A DNA stretch of 64,000 nt from Bactrocera neohumeralis (taxonomy: Eukaryota; Arthropoda; Insecta; Diptera; Tephritidae), in the NCBI RefSeq assembly GCF_024586455.1, contig NC_065922.1, positions 248,001-312,000 on the forward strand, written 5' to 3'. A program made the position numbers and the translations under genes. The notes under the pieces were generated by a model. It saw only the letters and a list, made by a program, of their open reading frames with translations, ran no database searches and was not told the DNA's origin. Below, piece after piece: positions 1 through 10,392 of the stretch. The first letter of the stretch is position 1; every line of letters starts with the position of its first letter.

Positions 1-900
1 TTCACGAGGTTTAGACACAGTATGATTAGAAGTTACTTCTAAAGGAATTTTACCAACAAAATGTTCGCTAAATTTTAATCGGCCGTATATATGTTGCTCT
101 CTCCGGAATGCATCGTAGTTCGTTTTCTTTTGCTTAAAATCGAGTATTCCTTGCTTATTAAATACGTTATTTGATGGGGAAACATTAGGGTGTCCTTTAA
201 CGTTATACATTGCCTCCACCCGTTTGTGTTTTTTACTTGAACATTCTTGTTTAGGTTTTGAACTTTTCTTCAACGACCCCAAAATACCATCGAAGAATTT
301 AGGCTTATCCAAATTCTGAAAATACAATGTTTTCTGCTCTTTTTTCATAACTTCAAGTTTTTCTTCTTTTGATGTTTCCATGAATTTTTCGCTTCTTATG
401 CAGAATTGACATTCTTGAGTATTATATAAATTGGAACAACAAGAACAAATATTTTCATAGATATTCTCCTCAGTGTTCACATGATTTTTATTTATTTTTC
501 GCAAACTTTCGGATTTGTTACTTTTGTTACCTTTAACCAAACATATACAAAAGTCACACAAATAATTTTTCCCTTCAAAAATACCATAACCACATCCACG
601 ACATAAGTTTTCATAGATAATATCATTATTTTTCGCTGTTCCAAATAATTTTGTAAATAGTAGTTTTTGGCTTGATAATTCGTTATGTTTAATATTGTCG
701 TATATCGGTTGCCTTTTTTCAATCAACTTCGAATTTAAATCAAATACCGAAAAATTAAATGCACTTTCATTTCCATAGCTATTGTCTCCATTGGCTCGAG
801 TGTTTTTTGGAAAAACCATTTTACCATACACATTACTGTTATCCTTGTTTTTTGCTAAGTTCGGACTGTTCTCATATATAGTAAAGATCTCTTCTGACAT
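1..900 (-). CDS. Partial protein with paired-cysteine motifs (C-terminus beyond window)
   Basis: The reverse strand reads without a stop from an ATG at 898-900 to the left edge: 300 codons, incomplete. The start context is CAAAATG, the fly consensus, and a TTTCTTTCAG acceptor ends at 910, so the start lies near the 5' end of an exon. The protein is hydrophilic and Asn/Lys-rich. It has repeated short tyrosine motifs (VYGKM, IYDNI, IYENL, IYENI) and two cysteine clusters: CRGCG followed 11 residues later by CDFC, and CSCC followed 8 residues later by CQFC. These look like small zinc-binding knuckles. No signal peptide or membrane segment is seen. I do not recognise the family. The unbroken length and good start context support a real gene; the function is unknown. 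Confidence 0.7.
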   Translation of the reverse strand, partial: MSEEIFTIYENSPNLAKNKDNSNVYGKMVFPKNTRANGDNSYGNESAFNFSVFDLNSKLIEKRQPIYDNIKHNELSSQKLLFTKLFGTAKNNDIIYENLCRGCGYGIFEGKNYLCDFCICLVKGNKSNKSESLRKINKNHVNTEENIYENICSCCSNLYNTQECQFCIRSEKFMETSKEEKLEVMKKEQKTLYFQNLDKPKFFDGILGSLKKSSKPKQECSSKKHKRVEAMYNVKGHPNVSPSNNVFNKQGILDFKQKKTNYDAFRREQHIYGRLKFSEHFVGKIPLEVTSNHTVSKPRE

Positions 901-909
901 TTTGCTTTT

Positions 910-2180
910 CTGAAAGAAATTTATTAACATAATTGCTCACTTTTCCTTCAATACCATGTATGTATGTATAATTATGCAAGAAGAATGTTGGAATTAAAAT
1001 TAATTAAGAGTGATAAATGAATTTATATGCATAAAGGCATGTACACCATTGCATGTTAATACATTTGCACTATGTGCATATTAGGGTGTTAAATTTAAAA
1101 CTTTTTTGTTTCTTCTCGAGTACATAAAATGTTTGTATCTTATGTTGAACAAAAAATTGCTACAAATTTGATCCGGGTTTTAAATAAATAAATTTCATAA
1201 AAACTTATTTGTTTTTATTTTGTTTATTAAATCGTTTACATCTCTGAAATAATTCACTTTTATGACATTAACGTTAAAACCACTTGCTCCCTAAATTTTT
1301 TTCAAAAATATGTGATATACTTGAAAAACAAACAGGTAGTACTACAAGTTATGGGCTCAAATTTTCATGGAATTATTTTTTAAACATAAAAAACAAAATT
1401 TGGATGTGTCGGCGAAGAAATAAAAAAGAACTTTAAATGAAACGTCCCAATGTACATACATATGTATATGCATATATACCTGCATATATTATGTATGTAT
1501 AGATACGACTTACTCAACTAAGCCGCACCCAAAGCTTACTTCTAATTAATGTTTTAACGCGAATATGAACTTGCAATATAGACGCATAATGTACGCACAA
1601 TGTTTCGCGGTAAACAGTATTTAAACATACATATGACAATTTCGTATTAAGCAGTATAGTTTTTAATAACATAGAATTTATTATATATTTTGAGTGTATG
1701 TACATATGTATGTGTAGAATTTAAGTGAAATAAACTTTTTTTACAAATTCAGAATTTTGTTCGATGAGTTGCGTATATTTTGAAAGCGAGAGGCTAACTG
1801 AAAGGCTTGATCTGAATTTGGCGCCACGCTGCAACACCCAGTCTCAATGATGAACTTACAGATGCCATATATACGAAAAAATTTCGTTTTCTTTACACTC
1901 AAATAATAATTGTGCAATGAGAACACTAGAGCAATACCAGCATAAATTTTCTTATTCTTTTGCTTCAATGTTTTTCTCTGTCAATGTTATTATATACGAG
2001 CTCAATCAGATACCCACTCTCGCAAATGGAAGCATACGTGTGGTTGTATACAATAATGATAGAGCACAAGATCACGCCCTGAAAGTACCGCTTTACTGGA
2101 CAACCAGCTGTTCGCAACGTGACGTCATAAGCGAAAGTAAGGTAAGACAAAAGTTAACTCTGGCAAAAGGAATTAGCTAG
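910..2180. other. Non-coding AT-rich region upstream of the left-edge gene
   Basis: This holds the upstream/intronic flank of the minus-strand gene, then AT-rich DNA with short TATGTA/TACATA microsatellite runs near 955-970, 1450-1500 and 1690-1715. The short ORFs here lack splice or codon support. At 2139 there is a donor-like AAG|GTAAGA that could belong to an exon ending there, but no convincing coding sequence precedes it. Confidence 0.5.
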
Positions 2181-2354
2181 GTTAAATTAACCTTTCCGAG
2201 TTCAAACAAAACGGGCGTCAGCATTAATAACATAGAAATTACTGAAGATAACGGAGTTTTTAAAGTGTCTGACGAAGTTAACGAACAGATCGAAAAAGAT
2301 TTTAACAACCGAGTTAAGAGTTTTCCAAACCAGTTGAACACAACAACAGTTTAA
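2181..2354 (+). pseudogene. Possible terminal exon or gene fragment, weakly MIC19/CHCHD3-like
   Basis: An open frame of 57 codons follows a TAG and ends in TAA at 2352-2354. Its composition is protein-like (SSNKTGVSINNIEITEDNG, then KVSDEVNEQI). The layout of a small beta-like stretch followed by VSDEV resembles the N-terminus of MICOS subunit MIC19, which usually begins with MG. There is no ATG. A preceding donor (2140) and acceptor (AG at 2199-2200) would make a roughly 60-nt intron, but the joined frame meets a stop upstream. It may be a broken copy or the last exon of an unrecognised gene. The identity is a guess. Confidence 0.25.
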
Positions 2355-3770
2355 TAAAAAGGTAAAACAATAATGATACAAATCAGGTGATAGATCTCAT
2401 CATTATGTGCACGATGATGTTCAAGAACTATGTAGTTTGCCTTTTATATTTCGGAGAATATTTTGAAAAACAATAAAGCGATTTTCAATTATAATATTAA
2501 TTTTGTTCTCTAATCCCGAATTATAAAAAACAACCCGCGCATAACAAATAAAAATAAAATTAATAAGTCTCTGAGACATTTTGGTTAACTTTTTAAGCAA
2601 AATATTAGGCAGCTCTCCTCTTTTTATGCTTCGCCAAGCAACACTGACAACAAAGCGTTCATTGTTGCATACCTTTTGTTTTCTACGCTTCGTTGTTTCA
2701 GTATGACGGAGAGGGAAGTTTTATGTGAATGAGCCTTTAAGTTCATTTTATACTTTCGCATTTTGCAGGTATCAAATCCAAGGAAATACTTACCAGTGTT
2801 GGCAAAATATTACCACAATCTCCTACCTTTATATTGTCCCCGATAAAAAAACGTAAAATAATATTAATTTTAATAAAAATAAAATATATTGGTATTTTAA
2901 ATAAACAAATTTATTTTTATTTTTTTTTTCTTTTTGCTATTTGGTAACAAGAACACTTAACTTATGATAGCATAATAAATTCCAGTCATTTGCTTTGGTA
3001 ACGGACAAATTTGCAGAATATCCTATTGTTTTCCAATTCTCAATAATCGTCTTACTTAAATTAATTATTTTGAAACTGTAAAGAAGAAAAGAAAAATTAA
3101 GTGTATGCCGTACAAATATGTATGTATATATGTACATATAACATATATGTATATTAAAAAATAATTAAATTTATTAATCACAAAATGCCAATGTCGATAT
3201 GTTAAGCCCTTAAATCCTATGTTTTCTACGTCAGAACTCAACGTCCGGTTAGCGCTTAACGCGTTGTTGATTTGCACTTTTAAAACATCTAAAACCTCAT
3301 ATACTCCATCATTGTGAAAAGTTCTATTCTGTTAGTACTTGATTAAATAATTATAAGTTAATAAAGCAAAATTGTGAGAACATTCAAGGATATTTAGAAA
3401 TAGATAACTGATATTTCATACTCTTAAACTATTCTCTCTCTACTAAAAATAAGAAATGTGATAAATTTGATTACGTATTTAAAGAATGAAATTGAAATAT
3501 AATGTCAGAAACGCTTCAATTTCAGTAGCCACATTTTCTGATTTGGAAAACAAAGTGTTGTATTCATAGATCTATTTGAGAAACTTGTTGACGTTGGCGC
3601 TTTCTTTGTTAAAAAATTTTATAAAACTGTCTCTATCACAAAATTTATTGATGTATATACCAACAATAAAAAACAGCTGTTATAGTTTTCGTATTAAAAA
3701 AAAAGGGCACGATGATGTGGAAATTATAATAAACTATTAGTAAGATTTTTGTAGCAGTGCATTCTGCCAT
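2355..3770. other. AT-rich intergenic DNA, no gene seen
   Basis: Nothing coding is supported. A slightly GC-richer stretch at 2610-2760 (repeated GCTTCG and TTGTTG words) could be the end of an unidentified small transposon. The rest is AT-rich, with poly-T and TATGTA runs near 2925 and 3115-3155. Confidence 0.4.
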
Positions 3771-3999
3771 TACGTATGAGAAATGTTTGATCCGTTTCCA
3801 CGACAGTCGGGTCTACGTAACCGGAATGGACCCGGATTTATATCCAGCCAAGGACTGTCAACACGGCAGCATTTCTGCAAATTAATTCAGGAATGTTTTC
3901 TACCGCTATTAACTCTGCTTTCGGTTTAACTCAGCTGCCGCATCAATCTACAAGTATGCCAAATCTCATATGGAAAGAACATGTGAACACTGAAGCTAC

Positions 4000-5345
4000 T
4001 TGACATTTGTCGCTCAAAAGAACATATCGAGAAAGGCTTAAATGCAATATATCAGGATAACGAGACGTGTTGAATTCCTATGGAGTCTTTGTCTGTCCAT
4101 GAAAGTGATAACTTGAGAAAACATTCAGATAACTTGATGAATCTTAATGTACATACACTCAGTCCTTTTTTTACGCGATTTTCGGTTCTGCCACTAATCG
4201 CGTAAAAAAAATCGCGTAAAAATGGTTAGTTTTCCAATATTAACTGACGAATTGGATCCGAATATAAAAAATATCGCGTATAACAAAATATACGCGCAAA
4301 AAAATATTCAAAAGCAATACAATAAGTTTCAAATTTCAGACTTATGATTTATTCATTCATAACAAAATAAAAAATACAAAACAAAAACCATATATAAAAG
4401 AGAAGAAAGTAGAAAATAGGTAGATTTATTGAAAAAAACCGTTGAATGCTGTTTAATCACTGTCATTATCCGTAGTTTAAATTATTTTTAGCCGCTTATT
4501 TTGATGGCCGGCACTGATATCACTAGAATTTGTATCAGAATCAATAGTAAGAACTATGGAATGATGTTCTGGTTGACGTAGCGTCTCCGACTGAGTTTGC
4601 ACCATAAACTCAGTTAATTTTGTTTGAATGCTTCTTTTTAGACCCAATAAATTCCGATGTAGTTCTTTATATCTTAACATGCATACACTCAATTCTTTTT
4701 GAAAAATTCGTGCACGTTCTGCTGCAAGTTTAAGACCAAGCAAAAAACGAAAAAAAGCAATCGCGTTAAAGTGAGAAATTCGCGTAAAAAAAGGAATTTG
4801 CGCTGCAAAAATAACCGCGTTAAAGTGAAATAGCGTAAAAAGAGGTCGCGTAAAAAAAGGACTGAGTGTATTCCTTTGACAAATTTTCTTAGGAGGAAAT
4901 CGGATTTTATCCCCGCCCACTTCCCATATAACGGTTTTGTTAAAAACTACTAAAAGTGAGATAATTATAAATAAATGCGGTAGAGGCAAGAAATTTTACA
5001 CCCGAGATGAGAGACGTGACACTGCCTCAATAAAACTATGCGCAAATAGTGCCGTTGAGATTCGCTACTTTATGGCAAAAATTATTCAAATCGAACCAAT
5101 GTTATTAAAACACCAGATACCGAATATGTGGACTCCAGTTCGTAATGCGAACTCATTATCAAATACATATATCGGGCAATCTGTAAGATTTATTATCGAA
5201 ATGCGGAGAGACACTTTTTCTGATAATATTATGCATGCATGTCAGAAATTGATTGAATCGAATCAGTTATTCCTTAGCCCCATATATTATACTTAATATA
5301 AAGATTTTGGAACTTCTTTCTGACTTATCTCAATAAAATTGTTAA
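4000..5345 (+). repeat. Dispersed fly repeat, copy 1 (split by the element at 4156-4868)
   Basis: The text 4037-4155 resumes at 4869. It shares words with 8925-9600, 13590-14290 and 33840-35010: ATATCAGGATAACGAG, GTCTGTCCATGAAAG, a run like TAACTTGAG, and later CCCATATAACGG and ACCGAATATGTGGAC. The family is a 1-1.5 kb interspersed repeat without an obvious ORF. The Tigger-like element interrupts it at a TA, so the repeat is older than that insertion. The class is not determined. Confidence 0.6.
4156..4868 (-). mobile_element. Tigger/pogo-like non-autonomous DNA transposon, copy 1
   Basis: A 713-bp element has inverted ends beginning CACTCAGTCCTTTTTTTACG (23 bp match) and is flanked by TA at 4154-4155 and 4869-4870. 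Both sub-ends carry several copies of CGCGTAAAAA, probable transposase-binding words. On the minus strand an ORF ending at 4477 encodes a basic helical tail (KLAAERARIFQKELSVCMLR ... NKRLKII) that resembles the C-terminus of a Tigger transposase. The catalytic DDE domain is absent, so the element is an internal-deletion derivative. The copy at 49895-50607 has the same length in the opposite orientation. TA duplications and element style fit the pogo/Tigger branch of Tc1/mariner; the branch is inferred. Confidence 0.8.
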
Positions 5346-5359
5346 GCTGATAACGGCGC

Positions 5360-5770
5360 ATTTTTTGTCTAAAATGTCTAAAATCAGCGTTAACCCATTT
5401 GGGGGTGTTTCCTCGTGGGGTCTGAATTTACCAACTGTTGTGCCAAAGATACCTTCTTTGCCGACCCTGGTGTTAGTCGCCAAGCACGATTTTGACATAG
5501 TAAGGGGGGCAGCTCTCATAGGTGCGCTCCAAGCGCTCATAGAAGACATTTTTGGTCACATCGTCCTCTTCCGTCGGGGCGTGGGCGCAAATCAGCGATA
5601 TGTTGAAGAACTTCACTTTGATGCGGATTGTGGCTAGACGTTCATCCACCGGAGTGAATCGCATTTCTTGGATACTTGGCCAAAGACCGAAAGTCGTGAG
5701 CTGCTTGAATCGTTTCTGGCCACTCCCAAGTGAATGGCGATCAGAGAACTTTCCTCACTTGCGTGAACTT
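5360..5770 (-). mobile_element. RTE-type LINE remnant: endonuclease domain fragment
   Basis: The minus strand encodes pieces of an apurinic-type endonuclease: FTPVDERLATIRIKVKFFNI, SLICAHAPTEEDDVTKNVFY, KIVLGD, then in another frame GKEGIFGTTVGKF. This matches the endonuclease of the insect LINEs often mis-annotated as craniofacial development protein 2-like. Frames are broken and the reverse transcriptase is missing. The same family recurs at 24890-25700 and 51270-53095. Confidence 0.65.
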
Positions 5771-5779
5771 TGACATGAT

Positions 5780-6120
5780 TCCAATTTCTTGTTGACTTTA
5801 CTCCTTATAAATTGTCCAACATGTAAGATATCTTAGCAAAATTAATGAAGGTATAATATTTGATATACTCTAGTGTAATGCCAAAAATATGTGAAGTTGG
5901 TCCACGAATTACTCAAACTCCTATATACTACATAGTATAATGATTTTCTAGCAAACCTTATGCCGAATATACTGGTCAGTGTATAAATATATGTATATTT
6001 ATAAAATTGCTTAAAAATACATTCTAGAGTATACCTGAGTAATGTCAAAAGTTTGATTGTAATCCATCCCGATTTCGTCGAACATATACAGATTAAATTC
6101 TTTCGCGACACTTTTTAAAT
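5780..6120. repeat. Second dispersed repeat family, copy near 5.9 kb
   Basis: This shares wording with 23395-23600: a TTGTTGACTTTA-like lead, AAGATATCTTAGCAAAATTA against AGACATCTTAGCGAAATTA, and a stretch describing a block near CCGAATATACTGGTCAGTG. There is no ORF. It may be a diverged portion of the main dispersed repeat. Confidence 0.4.
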
Positions 6121-7759
6121 GAAGATTTGACTTAGCCATTCCTTATTTATTAATTGATTAATGATGACTGCCGTAGATAATTTTGTTAAACTATTACATG
6201 ACTTTAAGGAGAATAATTAGTGATTAGCTAAAACAAAATCCTTTATTTTGTGTGCAGCGTCTGAAAAACGACAGACGCGGTCGACAAATAACATATGAAT
6301 GACTTCAAAAATAGCTTTATGATACAAGTCCGTAAAAAACTTTGTAATCCACTGGGAAGGTAAACCAACAAACTGAAAAAATGCGTACAGAATATATCTA
6401 ACTTACATATACCACTCGTGAATTCAAACTTTACAAAAGAACATTAAGAGTTCGACAGACATTTTACAATTTTTTGTCTATTACCTGTATATGAACGATT
6501 TGGTTCCTGAGCAAGCCAAAATAAACATCCCTAACTATATTTACAAACGCGAATTGCAGATAAAATTGTTTTGTTAAATTTTTGCCTTTGAAATTTGGTT
6601 GTAGTACATATATTTGAACTTGCATTTTGGAGAAGGCATTTAAAATTTCGATATTCAAAGTTTTCAACATCATTATGACATCATTATACGTACATAGATG
6701 CTATACATGAATAGTATAAATAATTACTGCTTCGTGACCTTAACCCTCACAAATGCAAACAAACATTCTCACACACTCTGAATGGAATGAACCTAAACAG
6801 CGAGAGTGCAACTTTTTATCTCTCAATTTCTCTTTCAATATAAGTAGAATGGATTTTACTTTAGGACACTAATAAATTGTTTCGCGTTCAGCAATCGGCC
6901 CTCAATCTTATTTACCTGATTTCACCAGGTGCCTACTCTGCTCATGTTTCAATGCTATTTAAACTTGCAATGACATTTATAGTTCACAGTACTCACCGAA
7001 ACAATTGTTTTATGATCGTCATTTTGGTTTTATTATTTTACTAAGTCATATTTAATTGAAATTATCTATTACTGCGATAAAATTATTAGTTGCAAACTAG
7101 TATTATTTGAACGATAATACCATATACAGTCATGTCTTCGAACATTAATTATTTTGTGAATAAAATATATTCATCGGATTTCAATTTCGATTTATATTAT
7201 ATTATTTGTACCTTCAAATGACCACGTCTGGTTTTATTCACGTTTAAAGAACAACTAATACTTCTAGTTAACAAGTTCAAAGCAGTAATCAAAATTCAGT
7301 ATAAATATGTACATACATTTGAATATGGCTTACACACCTCACAGAGTATCTATGTTACACGAATGAAATTTTTAACACACTTACAAACAAATATAAGCAT
7401 GTTAAAGAACAAACGAGCACGCAGCCCGACTCAACTTGAACTCAATGTATTTATTTAAAACTGGTCGTGAAGCTGCGCTTGCTACTAGGTCTTTCGTTCG
7501 TCATTTCATTTGGTTATACCCTCTCAATCACTGTTGCGGACATGGTGTCTTTCGCACTAGATTTTGTGATTTTTTAACAACAAAAGGCGTCAAATTTTTA
7601 TGTTTATGGACTGGTGTGGTTCCAGCCTTCAACAATTTTAATGTACATATCTTCTAAACCATTCAAGCGATAACACCAAAATTTGCTGAGAACAAATCTG
7701 ATCCCATGCACCCTGTGAAAATAAGATTCTGATTATAACCATATAACGATTTTGTTAAA
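6121..7759. other. Intergenic DNA without a supported gene
   Basis: AT-rich sequence. A 6.75-6.95 kb stretch is richer in pyrimidine and CA words. The 7.3-7.7 kb part has a 73-codon ORF with no recognised similarity that I do not accept as a gene. Confidence 0.4.
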
Positions 7760-8640
7760 AACAAGTTTTTTTTAATGTGACGTTTAATCAATACAATTAA
7801 GCCTCCACGACTTCCTTTGGAGGAATGAATGAATACGATTAACTCAATTTACGAGTACTTATTCCATTAAATCAAGTCGTATGCCGCAAATAACACCTTC
7901 AATATTGACTTCTAAAGCCTGAAGAGAGTCTGGTTTATTTCTGAAGACCGATTACTTCAAATAACACCACAAGAAGTGTTCTACTGGTGTTAAATCACAA
8001 CTTCTTGGAATCCATTCAATGTCACAAATTTTTTGTAATAAACGAATCTCCAAACTATTCATCCAATAATTCGGTTGTTGCATATGCAGTGTGACGCGTA
8101 GCCCTGTCTTGTTGGAACCAGATTTTGTCAAGATCAACTTTTTTCAAGTGCGGCTATAAAAAGTTGGTTATCATCGATCTATACCACTATCCATTGACGG
8201 TAACCGTGTCACCAACTTCATTTTGAAAGAAGTACGGACCGATGATTTCACCAGATCAAAAACCACAGCAAACTGTCAACTTGGATGAATTATTCTTTAC
8301 CGCACCACTAATATATGGTAAAAGTAACTATTTTTCTTAAAAAATTATTTCAAGTTGTTTCAAGGCACAATTATCAAGTTCACGACGTTTACGGTGGTCC
8401 AATGGCTTCAGTTCTTGAGTGAGAACAATTTTATATGACTGCAAGCCAGAATCTCTTCTCAATATTCACAAGGTTGTGGTTTGAGACAGCCTCAATTCTT
8501 CAGAATGTCTTGGATTATACAAATTGCGATCTTCAGTAACACTTGCCTGAACGGCAGAAATATTTTCTTCGCCGGTTCTTTGTCTTATTGGAATAATGAA
8601 TTCTTTCGCAACATTTTTATAATAAAAATGTGCCAACACC
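7760..8640 (-). mobile_element. Degenerate mariner/IS630-type transposase remnant
   Basis: The minus strand near 8137-7952 encodes WFQQDRATRHTA in one frame, and later IEWIPRSCDLTPVEHFLWCY after frame changes. These are the second-aspartate (QQD) and third-acidic (PRSCDLTP) signatures of a DDE transposase of the Tc1/mariner superfamily. Upstream minus-strand sequence to about 8600 (a GEENISAVQASVTED-like patch) is also transposase-like. There are several stops and frameshifts and no intact ends, so it is a fossil. Confidence 0.6.
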
Positions 8641-8924
8641 TGGAGTAGATCAAAGTAAATAATAATTAAAAAAAAAATTAAATAATTAGTAGATTGAACC
8701 CATCAGACATGAAAGATCAATAAACAAACATTCAGGGGATAATAATTTACGATCGATCTGAGGTCAGCAAAAGAAAGGGAAGGATGTGAATAAAGGGTTA
8801 GACTTCTTTGTGAATAGTTCGAGCTTTTCGGCTATTATTTTTATAAATAAATTTTTTCTTTAAACTTAGTGAAAATTTACGTTGTTATTTCCCAAAGAAA
8901 CTGCATTTTGATACTCTTGCAAGC

Positions 8925-9600
8925 AGTTGCCACAGAGTATTATAGTTTTGTTCACCTAACGGTTGTACGTATCACCTAAAACTAAGAAAGATAGTTATAG
9001 GGTTATGTATATATAAATGATCAGGATGACGAGAAAAGTTGAAATCCTGTTGACTGTCCGTCCGTCCGTTCGTGCAAGCTGTAACTTGAGTAAAAATTGA
9101 GATATCTCGATGAAACTTGGTCCACAGGTTCCTTAGTACAAACAAATTTCGAGTTCGTAAATGGGCGTAATCGGACTACTGCCACGCCCACAAATCTCCA
9201 TTAACCGAAAACATATAAAGTGCCATAACTAAGCACTACATTAATACTTGTATATGTATATCTCTGTAATTTGATAGGGGCACCTGCAGGAATTTTTTTT
9301 TTTTTTTAAAGTGGGCGTGGCTCCGACCTCTAACAACGGGATAACACTTTGCACGAATAATGTCTTTAGTGTGCCACTTATGACCAAAAATTGTTTAAAT
9401 CCAATACAAACTGTTCAAGTCCATAGGTACTGAATATTTAGACCCCGAACTTAGCCCTTCCGTACTTGTTTATTTAAAATATTTATTATTTCTCCTAATT
9501 TCGAAAAAATCCTAATTTTCACTCAAAAAATCTCAAGTCAAAATATCAAATACTTTTTAAAGGTCTCAGCGAGTATATACTCCAATAAGTATTTCTTTAT
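8925..9600 (+). repeat. Dispersed fly repeat, copy 2
   Basis: It begins with TACTCTTGCAAGCAGTTGCC and continues through TTTGTTCACCTAACGGTTG, AATGATCAGGATGACGAG, GTCCGTCCGTCCGTTCGTG, AAACTTGGTCCACAGG and GGGCGTAATCGGAC, ending near CCCCGAACTTAGCCCTTCC. The order matches the copies at 4000-5345 and 33840-35010. There is no coding capacity. Confidence 0.65.
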
Positions 9601-9605
9601 TTTTT

Positions 9606-10320
9606 TTAATTATTTTCATTTATACAGGAAACAACTTCAGTATGAATGGCATTTAAATCAACAATGGCTAGATCTGCAGCCGTATGTGTGCAATCATCTG
9701 CTTCAGAGAACACTGCAGGAACACGATGTTTAGCACCTTTGATAGTATTTATAGATCGACGCGAGTTTTTAATGTACAATGTAACTTTAATTGATAGTTT
9801 AGCGTAACAGGAATTCTTTAAAACACTGTTTTTGTAGTTTTTGCATTTTTGATAGAGTTTTAAAACGTCATAACCGTCCAATACTATCTGCTGAGTTGCA
9901 GCGTTAACATCATTCATAATTCCCGCTGATGTTTTAACCGCAATAGCGCCGCAAACATTAATTTCATCATGTAAACTGTCCACAACGATCTGAACCTCAG
10001 GATCCTTAACTTCTACACACTTTGGACTCTCTTCGCGGCGATCCTCAATATTCTGTACGACCGCGTCAACTTGGTTTGTGGGTTCTACAACGATTATTTT
10101 ATATTGCGATTCCAAAGCGTTGGCAGTTTTAATAGTAATATCTTGAGCTTCTTTTATAAAATCATCTACAATTCCTTCATAGTTAACATTTGGAAATGCA
10201 ACTTTGTTAGCACCAATCTAAAAATGAAATTTATATATTTCACATTCTAAATTTCAAGAAATGTTAAACAATTACCACATTCGCAAGGCAAATAAGTAAT
10301 ATTACTGTGAGGACTTTCAT
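9606..10320 (-). CDS. Secreted cysteine-containing protein, DUF725-like
   Basis: Two exons: 10276-10320 (ATG to GTG) and 10217-9606 (stop), with a 58-nt intron having a GTAATT donor and a TTTTTAG acceptor; the product is 218 aa. The first exon encodes a signal peptide, MKVLTVILLICLANV. The mature part is helical with spaced cysteines (PKCVEV, NVCGAI, YQKCKNY, NSCYAK, DDCTHT, VSCINENN), the pattern of the fly DUF725 family of secreted proteins of unknown role. A TATA box lies about 62 nt upstream of the ATG. An in-frame ATG at 10363-10365 would add 15 residues, but it lies only about 17 nt from the TATA box, so the start at 10320 is preferred. The signal peptide and splice sites are seen; the family assignment is inferred. 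Confidence 0.75.
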
Positions 10321-10381
10321 TATTTCAGTTAATGTTAGCTGACGAAGAATTAACGACTGTTTCATTTTAAATTTTACGTGG

Positions 10382-10391
10382 CTATTTTATA
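10382..10391 (-). promoter_or_regulatory. TATA box of the DUF725-like gene
   Basis: TATAAAATAG on the minus strand, about 25-30 nt before an ACAGTCG initiator-like word near 10357. Spacing is normal for a fly core promoter and suggests transcription starts downstream of the first upstream ATG. Confidence 0.5.
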
Positions 10392-10392
10392 A

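Noticed and set aside
1440..1720. Regularly spaced TATGTACATA words as a possible array
   Set aside because: Simple-sequence microsatellite common throughout the window; no repeat-spacer regularity.
1917..2180. 87-codon ORF with a donor-like GTAAGA
   Set aside because: No recognisable domain; the splice join to 2181 would need an intron of about 40 nt, too short.
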